This document shows positions 26,486 through 35,085 of a DNA stretch of 64,000 bases, piece by piece. This stretch comes from Synechococcus sp. WH 7805 (lineage in GTDB: Bacteria; Cyanobacteriota; Cyanobacteriia; PCC-6307; Cyanobiaceae), in NCBI RefSeq assembly GCF_000153285.1, contig NZ_CH724168.1, positions 1,455,008 through 1,519,007 on the forward strand, written 5' to 3'. Within the stretch, counting starts at the first letter, position 1; each line of letters opens with the position of its first letter. A model generated the notes under the pieces. The model saw nothing but the letters and a program-made list of their open reading frames with translations, was not told the origin of the DNA and made no database searches. Made by a program: the position numbers and the translations under genes.

Positions 26486-27472
26486 ATGCCATCCGCCACC
26501 CCCAGCGTGTCCGTGGTGGTGCCAATGCGCGATGCAACTCCATGGCTGCCGAGTTTGCTGGCGGCACTTGTTCACGACTGGGACACGGGCTTCGAGTTGG
26601 TGGTGGTCGATGACGGAAGCCAAGACGGTAGTGCTGATCTCATTCGTCAGCTCTGTGCCCACTGGCCTACGGAACGTTGGCAACTGCTCGAGGGCAAAGG
26701 AGAAGGTGTTTCCTCAGCCCGCAACCAAGGCATCATGGCCAGCCGAGCCGCCGTGATTGCCTTTCTCGACGCCGACGATCGCCCCTTCGCCGGACGACTC
26801 AGCAAGCCCTTGCATCACCTGGCGTCCAACCCCCATCTCAGCCATGTGCACGGGGGCTGGTGGCGCTGCAACGCCCAGGGTGAGCGGCAGCAACCCGTTC
26901 GCCCCTGGGACGAGGGGGCTGGATTCAGCTGGCACCAATTCATGGAACATAAAGCCGTTCTGCCAAGCGCCTGGACCGTCCGCCGATCCGCTCTCCTGCA
27001 GGTGGGAGGTTTCAATCCAGCCCTGCGCCACTCCGAAGATGTCGATCTGATCCTTCGCTTGGCAGCAGCAGGGCACCAAGGAGACTGGATTCATGAACCG
27101 CTTGTGCGCTATCGCATTCACTCTGGCAATGCCAGCGGTCGACTGGAACCCCAACTCAAGGGCCTTCTGTCGGTGATCGATCATCACCTCAACACCCTTC
27201 CGAATCCACAGGTGGGATGGGCCAAGGACCAGCGCTACAGCACAGCCACCTGGGCTGCATGGCAAGCGTGGCAAGCTGGAAACTCCAGCCTGGCACTGCA
27301 ATTGCTTAAAGGTGCCATGGCATCTTGCCCCTATCCCCTCGTGCGCCGTCCGGTGCACTTGATCGAAGCCATGCACCGCAGCAGCATGCGGATCGGCGCT
27401 CCATTCAATCGTGAGCACTTGTTAGCCAGCGCATTCTGGCGGCAGGCGGAATCCATGCTTCTGCAGCGATGA
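26486..27472 (+). CDS. Glycosyltransferase family 2
   Basis: 328 residues. VSVVVPMRDATPWLPSLLAA and ELVVVDDGSQDGSADLIRQL at the N-terminus are classical GT2 nucleotide-binding motifs; AVIAFLDADDRPFAGRLSK carries the DxD-type aspartates, and HSEDVDLILRLAAAGH the catalytic-base region. First gene of a rightward operon (GT2, GT61, TPR, TPR-sulfotransferase, RTX); its stop overlaps the next ATG by 4 bp. G+C-rich like the rest of the operon. The sugar is unknown. Confidence 0.88.
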   Translation: MPSATPSVSVVVPMRDATPWLPSLLAALVHDWDTGFELVVVDDGSQDGSADLIRQLCAHWPTERWQLLEGKGEGVSSARNQGIMASRAAVIAFLDADDRPFAGRLSKPLHHLASNPHLSHVHGGWWRCNAQGERQQPVRPWDEGAGFSWHQFMEHKAVLPSAWTVRRSALLQVGGFNPALRHSEDVDLILRLAAAGHQGDWIHEPLVRYRIHSGNASGRLEPQLKGLLSVIDHHLNTLPNPQVGWAKDQRYSTATWAAWQAWQAGNSSLALQLLKGAMASCPYPLVRRPVHLIEAMHRSSMRIGAPFNREHLLASAFWRQAESMLLQR

Positions 27473-28983
27473 GCCCAACCCGGGAGACTGCTTCAAGCCT
27501 CCATGCCCAGGCCCTGGCCGACCTGGAAGCTGGACGACCGCTGGCCACCTTGAAAGCATGGCAAGCGCTGCTCCAGCAGGACAGCGCAGCAGTGCATCGC
27601 CATCTGCAAGCCGCAGCTGCAACTCTGAAAACCGATCCTGTGGCCTCGATCAGTCGGCAGGCGATCCAACTGGCCCATGAGCTGCTGGTCCACACGCCCA
27701 CAGACACAGAAGTGCACCAGCTCGGAAGGCTGCTGCAGAGCTGGGGAGAAGTGGCACTGCCGGAAGTGCCCTCACGAGCTGTGCAATTGCTCGAACGGGC
27801 CTGGAGCTGTGGCCGCAACGACCGGCTCGATCAGATGCTCGCCGACCTGCATGCACGGCTTGGCTATGGAAGCGGGGCCCATTGGCTGGCGGCACCCAGC
27901 GATCCCCCGGAACCTTGGCCGATCGTGCCCTGTCAAGCCTCGGGATGCGTCGATTGCCAGGCGCTACCACCCCCTGAGGATCCTCCCCTTTATCTCCATG
28001 CGATCCCAAACGGTCGCATCTGGGTGCAACGACATCGCAACGTCTGGTCGCACAGCCACGGTGTGGCCGTGATCAACCAAAACAGTTGCTACGAAACAAA
28101 CCTCTGCCGCCATTACCCCTGGCCATGGCCTGGTTGTCGCCACCAGGAAGCCTTCGGACCGCTCAGTCTTCAGATGTTGCAAGCGGCGGAATCAACCCTG
28201 TCGAAAGCCCAAGTCGTTGATAGCCCCGTTCTCGCTGTCGCTGAACTTTCCGGAGAAATGTTCTTTCACTGGCAACTGGAGCTGCTTCCCAGATTGGGGC
28301 GCGTTTGGGGGGAAGCGCTCAAGCGCTGGCCCAACCTGCGTGTCTGGCATAACGGGGGGGACAAGTCGTATGTGAGAGATGGTCTGGAACGACTGGGGAT
28401 CAACCGCAGCCGCCTCCTTCCTGGTTGCGATCACCTGTCGGCGAGCACGCTGATCGTGCCTGGCTTTGCCAGCAGTTTCGGCAAACCTTCATCGGCGAAC
28501 CTCGCCTGGCTGGAACGCTTCTGGGATCTCCCAGGTCCATCCAAAGCCACCAGAGCGACGGCGGCGAAGGGCAGCACTCGCCTCTGGTTCGGCAGACCTG
28601 GAGCCTTGCACCGAACGGTGATCGGGGAACAACACTGGAGTACCAAGTTGCGTGCACCCTTCATGCAGCAAGGCAGCATCCGCGAACAGCAGGCTCAGGT
28701 GATGCAGACCGATCTCGTGATCGCACCTCATGGGGCTGGTATGGCCAATCTTTTGGCTGCTCCCGTTGGGAGTGAAGTGATTGAGCTGGTGAATCCCGCC
28801 TATCAACCGCCTTATTTCGACGGATTGATCGCCCGCCGACAGCTCCGACACCGCAAACTGGAGACACGCCCTACCCCCTTGCCCCTGCAGGAATGGCTGT
28901 ATGCAGGTCCTCTGGCTTTCCCCATTGATCTTGGAACTGAGTCAAGCCCTGCCGCAGAAGCTCTGGCATCATTGACTTCATGA
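27469..28983 (+). CDS. GT61 (DUF563) glycosyltransferase with N-terminal helical region
   Basis: 504 residues. The first 130 residues are helical and TPR-like (ALADLEAGRPLATLKAWQAL). The rest matches GT61 enzymes: AELSGEMFFHWQLELLPRLG, TLIVPGFASSFGKPS, RLWFGRPGALHRTVIGE, and the C-terminal DLVIAPHGAGMANLLAAP followed by VIELVNP, the family hallmark. Starts with an ATG overlapping the previous stop (ATGA) and itself overlaps the next gene by 4 bp. Family members transfer pentoses or GlcNAc in eukaryotes; bacterial roles are mostly in surface polysaccharide. Substrate unknown. Confidence 0.85.
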   Translation: MSPTRETASSLHAQALADLEAGRPLATLKAWQALLQQDSAAVHRHLQAAAATLKTDPVASISRQAIQLAHELLVHTPTDTEVHQLGRLLQSWGEVALPEVPSRAVQLLERAWSCGRNDRLDQMLADLHARLGYGSGAHWLAAPSDPPEPWPIVPCQASGCVDCQALPPPEDPPLYLHAIPNGRIWVQRHRNVWSHSHGVAVINQNSCYETNLCRHYPWPWPGCRHQEAFGPLSLQMLQAAESTLSKAQVVDSPVLAVAELSGEMFFHWQLELLPRLGRVWGEALKRWPNLRVWHNGGDKSYVRDGLERLGINRSRLLPGCDHLSASTLIVPGFASSFGKPSSANLAWLERFWDLPGPSKATRATAAKGSTRLWFGRPGALHRTVIGEQHWSTKLRAPFMQQGSIREQQAQVMQTDLVIAPHGAGMANLLAAPVGSEVIELVNPAYQPPYFDGLIARRQLRHRKLETRPTPLPLQEWLYAGPLAFPIDLGTESSPAAEALASLTS

Positions 28984-30110
28984 GCAGTTCGAGGATTTCA
29001 GAAGAGTTGCGGCAGGCTCTGGCCCGCCTGGCTGAGGAGACAACTCCAGATCCAGTACTGCTCGAACGCATTGCCCGCTGGCGTCGAGCCTGCGGTGATG
29101 CCGAAACGGCCGCGCAGTGGCAAACCTGGAGTCTCCTGCCTCCCAGCTCCGAAGAACTGCGTCCTGCGCTCGCCAGACTTTTGGGAGCAATCGGTGAAAA
29201 CCAACAGGCAGTACAACTGCTCTCAGACTCTGACCAACGCCACAGCTGGGAACGCCTGGCGGTTTTGCTTGAGCGCAAAAAATTCAAACAAGCTGCATCA
29301 CTTCAGAAAAAACTGCTGAGCGACCCACCTGAATTGGCCGAAAATGATCTGGTCAAATTGCTGAATCAATGGCTGGAGGCTGAGCATTTCACGGAAGCCC
29401 TCAATCTGCTTCACCCGTTGCTCATAGCGATGCAAAAGCGAGGTGACACGCTGTCATCCCGGCTCTGCTGCTCCATGGCCGATCTGCTTGAAAAGCAAGA
29501 GCGCTTCAACGAAGCCCAGTCCTGGTGGACGCAAGCGCATACCCTGCAACCGCAACAGGTTTGGCCTCTGATGCGTCTGGGATACCAGGCCCTGCGTCAA
29601 CAGCAACCAACACTTGCCTTTCACTACGCCAGGCAAACCCTGAAAAGAGATCCACAACACGCATTTGCTCCTGAGCTTCAACGCAAAGCGCTCCAGGCAA
29701 TGCGCGCCGAACGCTCGCTCGCCCTGCTGGACGGTCAGGAACCACCCGCCTTACCGTCCTTTCAGGCCTGTTCCCCATTCCCCGATGAATGTGTTCTGAA
29801 CTGCCGGACGCTTGTTTTGGTCTCCCTTGAGGATCCAAATGTCCTGAAGGTCTGGGCCGACCAGCTCGACTCGACAGCGGCGAGCCAAACACGCCTTTAT
29901 CTCATCAACAGCCATGACCCTCTTTGGCTTGAGCAACAGGCCCAACGCCTCCTTCCCAACACGCGGATTGATCTCTGGCCCAGTTGGGACCCTGAACGCC
30001 ATGGCGACGTTGATCTCGTTCTGACAGCCGATCCAGGTGAAAGGATTCCAAACACCAACGCTCAGATCTGGCGTTATGACCCACAAACAGAGAACTGGAA
30101 CGCACAGTGA
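28980..30110 (+). CDS. TPR-containing protein of glycan operon
   Basis: 376 residues, helical over most of the length with TPR-like units (QAASLQKKLLSDPPELAEND, ADLLEKQERFNEAQSWWTQA, LGYQALRQQQPTLAFHYARQ). The last 110 residues (LVLVSLEDPNVLKVWADQLD, TRLYLINSHDPLWLEQQAQR) form a non-TPR alpha/beta domain that I do not recognise. Overlaps both flanking genes by 4 bp (ATGA, GTGA), so it is tightly coupled to the GT61 and sulfotransferase genes and probably acts with them. Confidence 0.75.
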   Translation: MSSSRISEELRQALARLAEETTPDPVLLERIARWRRACGDAETAAQWQTWSLLPPSSEELRPALARLLGAIGENQQAVQLLSDSDQRHSWERLAVLLERKKFKQAASLQKKLLSDPPELAENDLVKLLNQWLEAEHFTEALNLLHPLLIAMQKRGDTLSSRLCCSMADLLEKQERFNEAQSWWTQAHTLQPQQVWPLMRLGYQALRQQQPTLAFHYARQTLKRDPQHAFAPELQRKALQAMRAERSLALLDGQEPPALPSFQACSPFPDECVLNCRTLVLVSLEDPNVLKVWADQLDSTAASQTRLYLINSHDPLWLEQQAQRLLPNTRIDLWPSWDPERHGDVDLVLTADPGERIPNTNAQIWRYDPQTENWNAQ

Positions 30111-31588
30111 CGAGTGACTCGTTGCCAGCGCTCTGGCCAATCTTGCGGCGCCAAGCCCGTCGGGGAAATCTCAATGCGTCACAGGTGTTCTCCCTACAGC
30201 GAGCGTTTCAGCAGAAACCCAACTGGAAACGACTGGATCGTTGGCTCAAGCCACTTCTCACTGAAGCTGTTCGCGCAGACGACCGGCAGACAGCGATTTT
30301 GCAGACAGGAATCTGGCTTCGCCAGATGCGCGAATTTGAACGGGCTCATCACTGCCTGGACCTCCTGAACTGGCGCAAAGCACGGGGTCAGGCCTTTCTG
30401 CAGCGCGGCCTTGTCCTGCAGCAACTGAATCAGATTGATGCAGCCCAAAAAGCCTTACGTCGCTCCTGTCGTGATGGAAGCAGCTTTGCCGTTGCGAGTT
30501 ATCACCTCGGCTTGCTTCATCGCTCCACAGGAGAGTTCGATCAAGCCGCACGCTGGCTGCTGCGCTCACTCAAACGGGATGCGAATCCCGCCCACGTGCA
30601 CACCGTGCTCCAGTACTGCCGCTGCAGCGATGACATGCTGCGACCCATCGTGAGGTTCTATGAACAGCTTCATCGACGCCATCCAGAGCGCGCCTTGCCG
30701 CTCCAGCAACTGAGCTTGTACCAGCAGCGCCAGGGAGATCTCATCCAAGCGGGGAAAACAGCTCAAAAGTCTGTGCGCCTGGAGCTTGGACAAAGGACAA
30801 GCTTGTTAGCAGACGAAGACCTGGCACCGACCCCTCCCGACTTCCTCGTTTTGGGTGTACCCAAAGGAGGAACCACATCGCTCTTCGCCTGGTTACGCGA
30901 ACACCCCCAGATCTGGGGACATCCGCGCAAGGAACTGCACTTCTTCGATGGCGATTACCACCTCGGAGAAGCGTGGTACTGCGCCCAATTTCCGCGCTTT
31001 CAAGACGGCAGCGGAATCTTGCGCGGAGAAGCCACACCCAATGTCTTCAGCCACCCAGAGGCCCCAGCGCGGGTCACCCAGTTGATCCCGGATGTCAAGA
31101 CGATGGTGCTCCTCCGCGATCCTCTTGAGCGCGCTGTGAGCTGGGTCCAGCACCTACAACGCCTCGAGGGACTGGAAGGCAGCGTGGAGTCCTGGCTGAG
31201 CCAAGAGCTGGAATCATTGCAATCACTCGATGCCGACACCCTGGCCAGATCGGGGCGGATCGGCACTGGAGCGCTCCAGGACAGCCTTTACGACATCCAC
31301 CTCCAGCGATGGCGATCATCTCTGCCGAGTTCCCAGCAGCTACTCGTGATCTCAAGCGAGCGGCTCTTCTCCCAGCCAAGCCCCCAGCTGAGTGAAGTAC
31401 TGGGGTTTCTTGGCCTTGACTCCGATCCTGAGCCCTGGATGCAGGCGTGGGTAGCCCGCAACGTGAATCCTGGACGCAGGAGCACACTCCCGAAATCCCT
31501 GGAATCAGAGCTCAGAGCCTTCCTGCAAAGCCATTGTCAGCAATCCGCGACAGAAACCAAGGAATCACCAGTGGGATGGTTCGAGTAG
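30107..31588 (+). CDS. TPR-sulfotransferase fusion
   Basis: 493 residues. The first 240 residues are TPR-like (AFLQRGLVLQQLNQIDAAQK, VASYHLGLLHRSTGEFDQAA). The C-terminal 250 form a Sulfotransfer_1 domain: DFLVLGVPKGGTTSLFAWLR (phosphosulfate loop), KELHFFDGDYHLG, LRGEATPNVF and TMVLLRDPLERAVSWVQHLQ. This is the heparan N-sulfotransferase-like order of motifs. The start is a GTG at 30107 overlapping the previous stop. A TPR region could bind a peptide or glycan acceptor. It directly precedes the RTX protein gene in the operon. Confidence 0.85.
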   Translation: MTSDSLPALWPILRRQARRGNLNASQVFSLQRAFQQKPNWKRLDRWLKPLLTEAVRADDRQTAILQTGIWLRQMREFERAHHCLDLLNWRKARGQAFLQRGLVLQQLNQIDAAQKALRRSCRDGSSFAVASYHLGLLHRSTGEFDQAARWLLRSLKRDANPAHVHTVLQYCRCSDDMLRPIVRFYEQLHRRHPERALPLQQLSLYQQRQGDLIQAGKTAQKSVRLELGQRTSLLADEDLAPTPPDFLVLGVPKGGTTSLFAWLREHPQIWGHPRKELHFFDGDYHLGEAWYCAQFPRFQDGSGILRGEATPNVFSHPEAPARVTQLIPDVKTMVLLRDPLERAVSWVQHLQRLEGLEGSVESWLSQELESLQSLDADTLARSGRIGTGALQDSLYDIHLQRWRSSLPSSQQLLVISSERLFSQPSPQLSEVLGFLGLDSDPEPWMQAWVARNVNPGRRSTLPKSLESELRAFLQSHCQQSATETKESPVGWFE

Positions 31589-31655
31589 TGCATACCAAGC
31601 GTTACAGAACCTGTGATTTCCTTTAATTTCGGACCGAAGCATTTCCCTCTTCAAC

Positions 31656-32510
31656 GTGTCCATTTTCATTACGCCCGTTCCGGCTCTTGACGCCGCCGCG
31701 GCCGAAAATCCGGCAGCTGGGTCCTCCAGCACCGGTGTCTCTGGCGACAGTTTTGTAGTAACCGATCCCACCAGCGGCCCCATTGAAATCAATGGCCCTG
31801 GTGATGGCGGCGCCATCCTCGCTGCCTCAGGTGTTAACAACGCCAACGTCCTTCTTGACGGTGCTGTCGGTGACGAGATTGTTATCACCACAGCATTTGA
31901 TGCTGCCGGAAACGCCCTTGATGGCTCAGGTTCAGCCTTCCAGGTTGCTGAGGATTTCGATGGCGCTGTCATCGCTAACCTCGATGGTGCTCCCATTTCA
32001 GGCGCTAGCGTTGACCTGAGTATCGAAACTGAAGAAGGCACGATTGCTGACGCAGCAGGCGGCACGATCGAAGAAGGCGGACTCGGAGGTGACTTCGCCT
32101 ACTACATCAATGGTGGTGCAGGCCCCGACCAGCTCGGTGGATCTGCAGGTAGCGACTTCATTCGTGGCGGCGCTGGCGACGACAGGATCAACGCAGGTGC
32201 TGGCGATGATCTGGTTCGTGTTGGCTCCGGCAGCGACTCCGTCACTCTGGGTGCAGGTGCCGACACGGTGTACTGGACCGTTGACCAGTTCGAAGGTGAT
32301 TCCGTCAACATCATCACCGACTTCACGTCCGGTGAAGACAAGATTGCCATCGAAGCTGATGTATTCAGCCGTGTCGAAGTTGACTTCGCTGAAGACGGTC
32401 AATCTTTCACCGTCACTCTTCTGAACGAGTCCGGCGAAGTCGAGGGAACCACTGAAGTCATCTCCGAAGGCGATGCATTCGAATTCCCCGATGATTTCCA
32501 GATCGTTTGA
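31656..32510 (+). CDS. RTX-type calcium-binding secreted protein
   Basis: 284 residues, strongly acidic and almost free of Cys, typical of type I secreted proteins. Residues about 152-205 hold hemolysin-type nonapeptides (GGAGPDQLGGSAG, RGGAGDDRINAGAGDDLVRV, GSGSDSVTLGAGADTVYW), followed by VNIITDFTSGEDKIAI, the usual post-repeat element, and a C-terminus ending FEFPDDFQIV, a plausible uncleaved type I signal. The start is a GTG at 31656. It is the last gene of the GT2/GT61/TPR/sulfotransferase operon, with a terminator 46 bp downstream. Transporter genes for type I export lie at 36909-41663. It could be a surface protein and possible substrate of the glycan enzymes; that link is inference. 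Confidence 0.85.
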   Translation: MSIFITPVPALDAAAAENPAAGSSSTGVSGDSFVVTDPTSGPIEINGPGDGGAILAASGVNNANVLLDGAVGDEIVITTAFDAAGNALDGSGSAFQVAEDFDGAVIANLDGAPISGASVDLSIETEEGTIADAAGGTIEEGGLGGDFAYYINGGAGPDQLGGSAGSDFIRGGAGDDRINAGAGDDLVRVGSGSDSVTLGAGADTVYWTVDQFEGDSVNIITDFTSGEDKIAIEADVFSRVEVDFAEDGQSFTVTLLNESGEVEGTTEVISEGDAFEFPDDFQIV

Positions 32511-32555
32511 TCTCAAACATCTACTATTGCATTACTGATTAGAGTTATGCTCTTC

Positions 32556-32583
32556 AAGGGGGTGCCAAGGGTGCCCCTTTTTT
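32556..32583 (+). terminator. Rho-independent terminator after the RTX gene
   Basis: AAGGGG pairs with CCCCTT around a 12-base loop, and the 3' arm runs into a stretch of six T. It ends the operon that begins at 26486. Confidence 0.7.
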
Positions 32584-32889
32584 ATGTCTCCAAAATGTAG
32601 CCGAAGAGCAATGACTATACACAACCAGGCGAGACTATTCAGAATCAACTGTGCTCACCAACTACCAACTCATTTGCCTCAAGCGAATGTTCTTTTTCAC
32701 CATACTGATGCAAAGCAAACTCGAATAGCCTGAGGCTGCATTCACATTTGAGAAGATGAGGGCCGATCGATTTGGCTCATATCACCCTTCAACCGGCTTC
32801 GCCTTCAACAATGCTTCAGACGGGATCATGCGCAAAGGCGCGGGTAGCAGCCTGGCTCCAAAGAAACGCGGGAATGACCCCCAACCCTT

Positions 32890-33050
32890 GGCGAAGGGGA
32901 TTTCGTCAATACCATCACTGATTTACCTGCAGAGACGACCATCGATCTCAATAAAATATTGGCCGTGAATGTAGAATTGAATTCATTAAAAGGGATCAAG
33001 ACCTCACCATCACTTCGCTCAACATCTCCGGCGATCCGATCAACCACTGA
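32890..33050 (+). pseudogene. Remnant of an RTX-type protein gene
   Basis: From 32890 one frame reads GEGDFVNTITDLPAETTIDL, which mirrors FEGDSVNIITDFTSGEDKIA in the intact RTX protein. From 32994 a different frame reads DQDLTITSLNISGDPINH and then a stop at 33048-33050, which looks like the C-terminal end of such a protein. At least one frameshift therefore separates the two parts, and no intact start or nonapeptide block is seen upstream. The rest of 32584-33262 holds nothing I can support. Supported by pattern similarity only. Confidence 0.5.
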
Positions 33051-33262
33051 AGCTATCTCAGAATCAGCTTACCCGATATTCTCGCCAATTACGATTAAAT
33101 CTATTCAGTATATTGATAAATAGTGCTCTTAAAATACCAAACTTTGAATAATCAGCATCACCTTTTCAAAGCAGTTTAGCGCAGATCAAGAGCATGATCT
33201 ATCACTACAAATGAACAGCATCAAAGTCGCCACTCGCTCAACACAATCGCTGTTTTCTCCGC

Positions 33263-34321
33263 TCATCCCGCAAAGCCGGTCACCGGTGGCCGCAGGTAAT
33301 CCACCAATTCGTCAGGATCCACCAGCGACACCTGCCCGCCAGCCACCAGCAAGGGATCCAGCATCTGATTCACGTTGCTTTCCATCAGCCATCGCTTCAG
33401 AAAGGGGCAGCCATCTAACAGCAGAGGAATGGCCCAATAGTGAGCTGGCGATACGTAATTCAATGAACTCAAGCCGGTGCTCAGCAGCTGCTGCTGAATC
33501 CACTGGGACGCCTCCTTGGAACAGTGAAGCTGAAGCTGCTCCAAGAGATGGGCACTGGCCAATTGGGCCCGGAGCCGACTCACTGGGTGAAGCGCCCGCA
33601 GGGCAACACCCTGATGAAGCAACAACTGAGACAAACCGATTTCTCCATCACGAATGGCAATGGTCATGCCTCCCCAGCCCGGATAGGTAGCCCAGTACGA
33701 CTCCCACCAGGGTTGTTGCAAGATCGCCCCGGGCAGATTCAAGGCATAACTCTGCAAGTGATAGCCGTTCTGGAAGGAATCACTGAAACCCACCACCGAC
33801 GCATCACGCGCGTCGAGAAACATCGGCCAGCTACTCCCCTCAAGGTCCACCACGGGGTAAACACTGTCATTGAGCATCACCAGTCGCTCGATGCTCTCCG
33901 AGAGACCACGGTGGCGCAACATCAGCCAACCATCCTGAAAAGCCCCGAAATCGCGTCCTTCATTCCGGCGTCGCAGCCAACCGATCTCTTGTGAATCACA
34001 CCAGGCCAGTGCCGCTGCATCGAGATGGTCGCTGAGAAGCAAAACCTGCCAGCCGCGCCCCCGCAGATCCGCCAGTTCACGGCGAATGCAGCGCTGCAAC
34101 CAACCCCTTGGATGGAAATGGGAAAACAGAACCAAGTGATCGAGCTTGGACGAATCCGTACCCGGCAACCGCACCTCCTGAATGCGATCGAGAGCATTGA
34201 TCGAACGAAGGCGATCGCGATTACGACGGGCCTGAATGGGGCCAATCATTCGCTCCCACGACGCCTGACTGCGGTTCAAACCCAGCCGCAGATTCCGTTT
34301 CAGAACGCTGCGAAACCCCAT
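33263..34321 (-). CDS. Rhamnan synthesis protein F (RgpF-like)
   Basis: 352 residues. LVLFSHFHPRGWLQRCIRRE, WLRRRNEGRDFGAFQDGWLM and ERLVMLNDSVYPVVDLEG are the characteristic motifs of the RgpF/rhamnan-synthesis family (PF05045), which takes part in rhamnose-glucose or rhamnan polysaccharide assembly. This agrees with the dTDP-rhamnose operon at the left end of the window. The ATG overlaps the stop of the upstream oxygenase-like gene by 1 bp, so they form a two-gene unit. Specificity is inferred from the family. Confidence 0.85.
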   Translation of the reverse strand: MGFRSVLKRNLRLGLNRSQASWERMIGPIQARRNRDRLRSINALDRIQEVRLPGTDSSKLDHLVLFSHFHPRGWLQRCIRRELADLRGRGWQVLLLSDHLDAAALAWCDSQEIGWLRRRNEGRDFGAFQDGWLMLRHRGLSESIERLVMLNDSVYPVVDLEGSSWPMFLDARDASVVGFSDSFQNGYHLQSYALNLPGAILQQPWWESYWATYPGWGGMTIAIRDGEIGLSQLLLHQGVALRALHPVSRLRAQLASAHLLEQLQLHCSKEASQWIQQQLLSTGLSSLNYVSPAHYWAIPLLLDGCPFLKRWLMESNVNQMLDPLLVAGGQVSLVDPDELVDYLRPPVTGFAG

Positions 34322-35001
34322 CAGATCGGCTCCTTGGTGAAGTAATGCCCCGGCAGAAAAGCCGTACCTGTATTCAAACTGGTGGCATCCGTACGGAAGG
34401 CTTCAGTGGAAAAGCGCTCGGGAACAAAGCGGAAGTCAATGCTCGCCACCGAAACCCCTTCACGATTCAACGGACAGCCATGCAAGCGATCGATGTGGTC
34501 GAACAGGATTAATTCACCAGCATCAAGCTCGAGAGGGTCAAAACAGTGGCTGCCAGCATCTCGCTCCACATGCAAAGCAGCACTGCCCTTCATGACAGTG
34601 AGCGCACAAATGGCATTGAATTCGTAATTACTATGCCCAAAATCTGAATCACGATGATAATTGCCAACCCAACGATTCCCTGGCAAACCAAATCGATACG
34701 TGGGAATACGCTGCACAAAACAGGGCTCTCCGATGACCTCGACCACGCGTCGGCAGAGCGCTAGGTAAAGCTGCTCCTGTTCGGCATGTTGCGAATAAAA
34801 CTGTTGGTGGGTCTCCGTGGTGTTATCCGAACCAGGCAGAAACAAGGGATAAGGACCGACGTGTTCATGCAAGGCAGCCAGTGGAAGACCAATAGAGCTG
34901 GCAACAGCCGTCGCGAACCGTGCCCCCTCAAGCGTCCCGGTGATGCGGTGCCGATGCAGGTCTCGACGGCGTTGCTCAGCAGACTCCCGTTGCGATTGCA
35001 T
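34321..35001 (-). CDS. StrG-like / 2-oxoglutarate-Fe(II) oxygenase-like protein
   Basis: 226 residues from the ATG at 35001 (MQSQRESAEQRRRDLHRHRI). It resembles the StrG and phytanoyl-CoA-dioxygenase-like group: NYHRDSDFGHSNYEFNAICA supplies a candidate HxD iron-ligand pair, FDHIDRLHGCPLNREGVSVA the distal histidine, and SIDFRFVPE a basic residue of the type that binds 2-oxoglutarate. Such enzymes hydroxylate sugars or lipids. It lies immediately upstream of, and overlaps, rgpF-like 33263-34321, so a sugar or glycan substrate is likely. The exact reaction is unknown. Confidence 0.65.
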   Translation of the reverse strand: MQSQRESAEQRRRDLHRHRITGTLEGARFATAVASSIGLPLAALHEHVGPYPLFLPGSDNTTETHQQFYSQHAEQEQLYLALCRRVVEVIGEPCFVQRIPTYRFGLPGNRWVGNYHRDSDFGHSNYEFNAICALTVMKGSAALHVERDAGSHCFDPLELDAGELILFDHIDRLHGCPLNREGVSVASIDFRFVPERFSTEAFRTDATSLNTGTAFLPGHYFTKEPI

Positions 35002-35085
35002 CGTCAACCCCAGGTATTCATCGTCAGGTCATCGGTCAAATGACCCTCGTTTGGGCATTATCACGCATGGGTTTAGACCGAAGCC

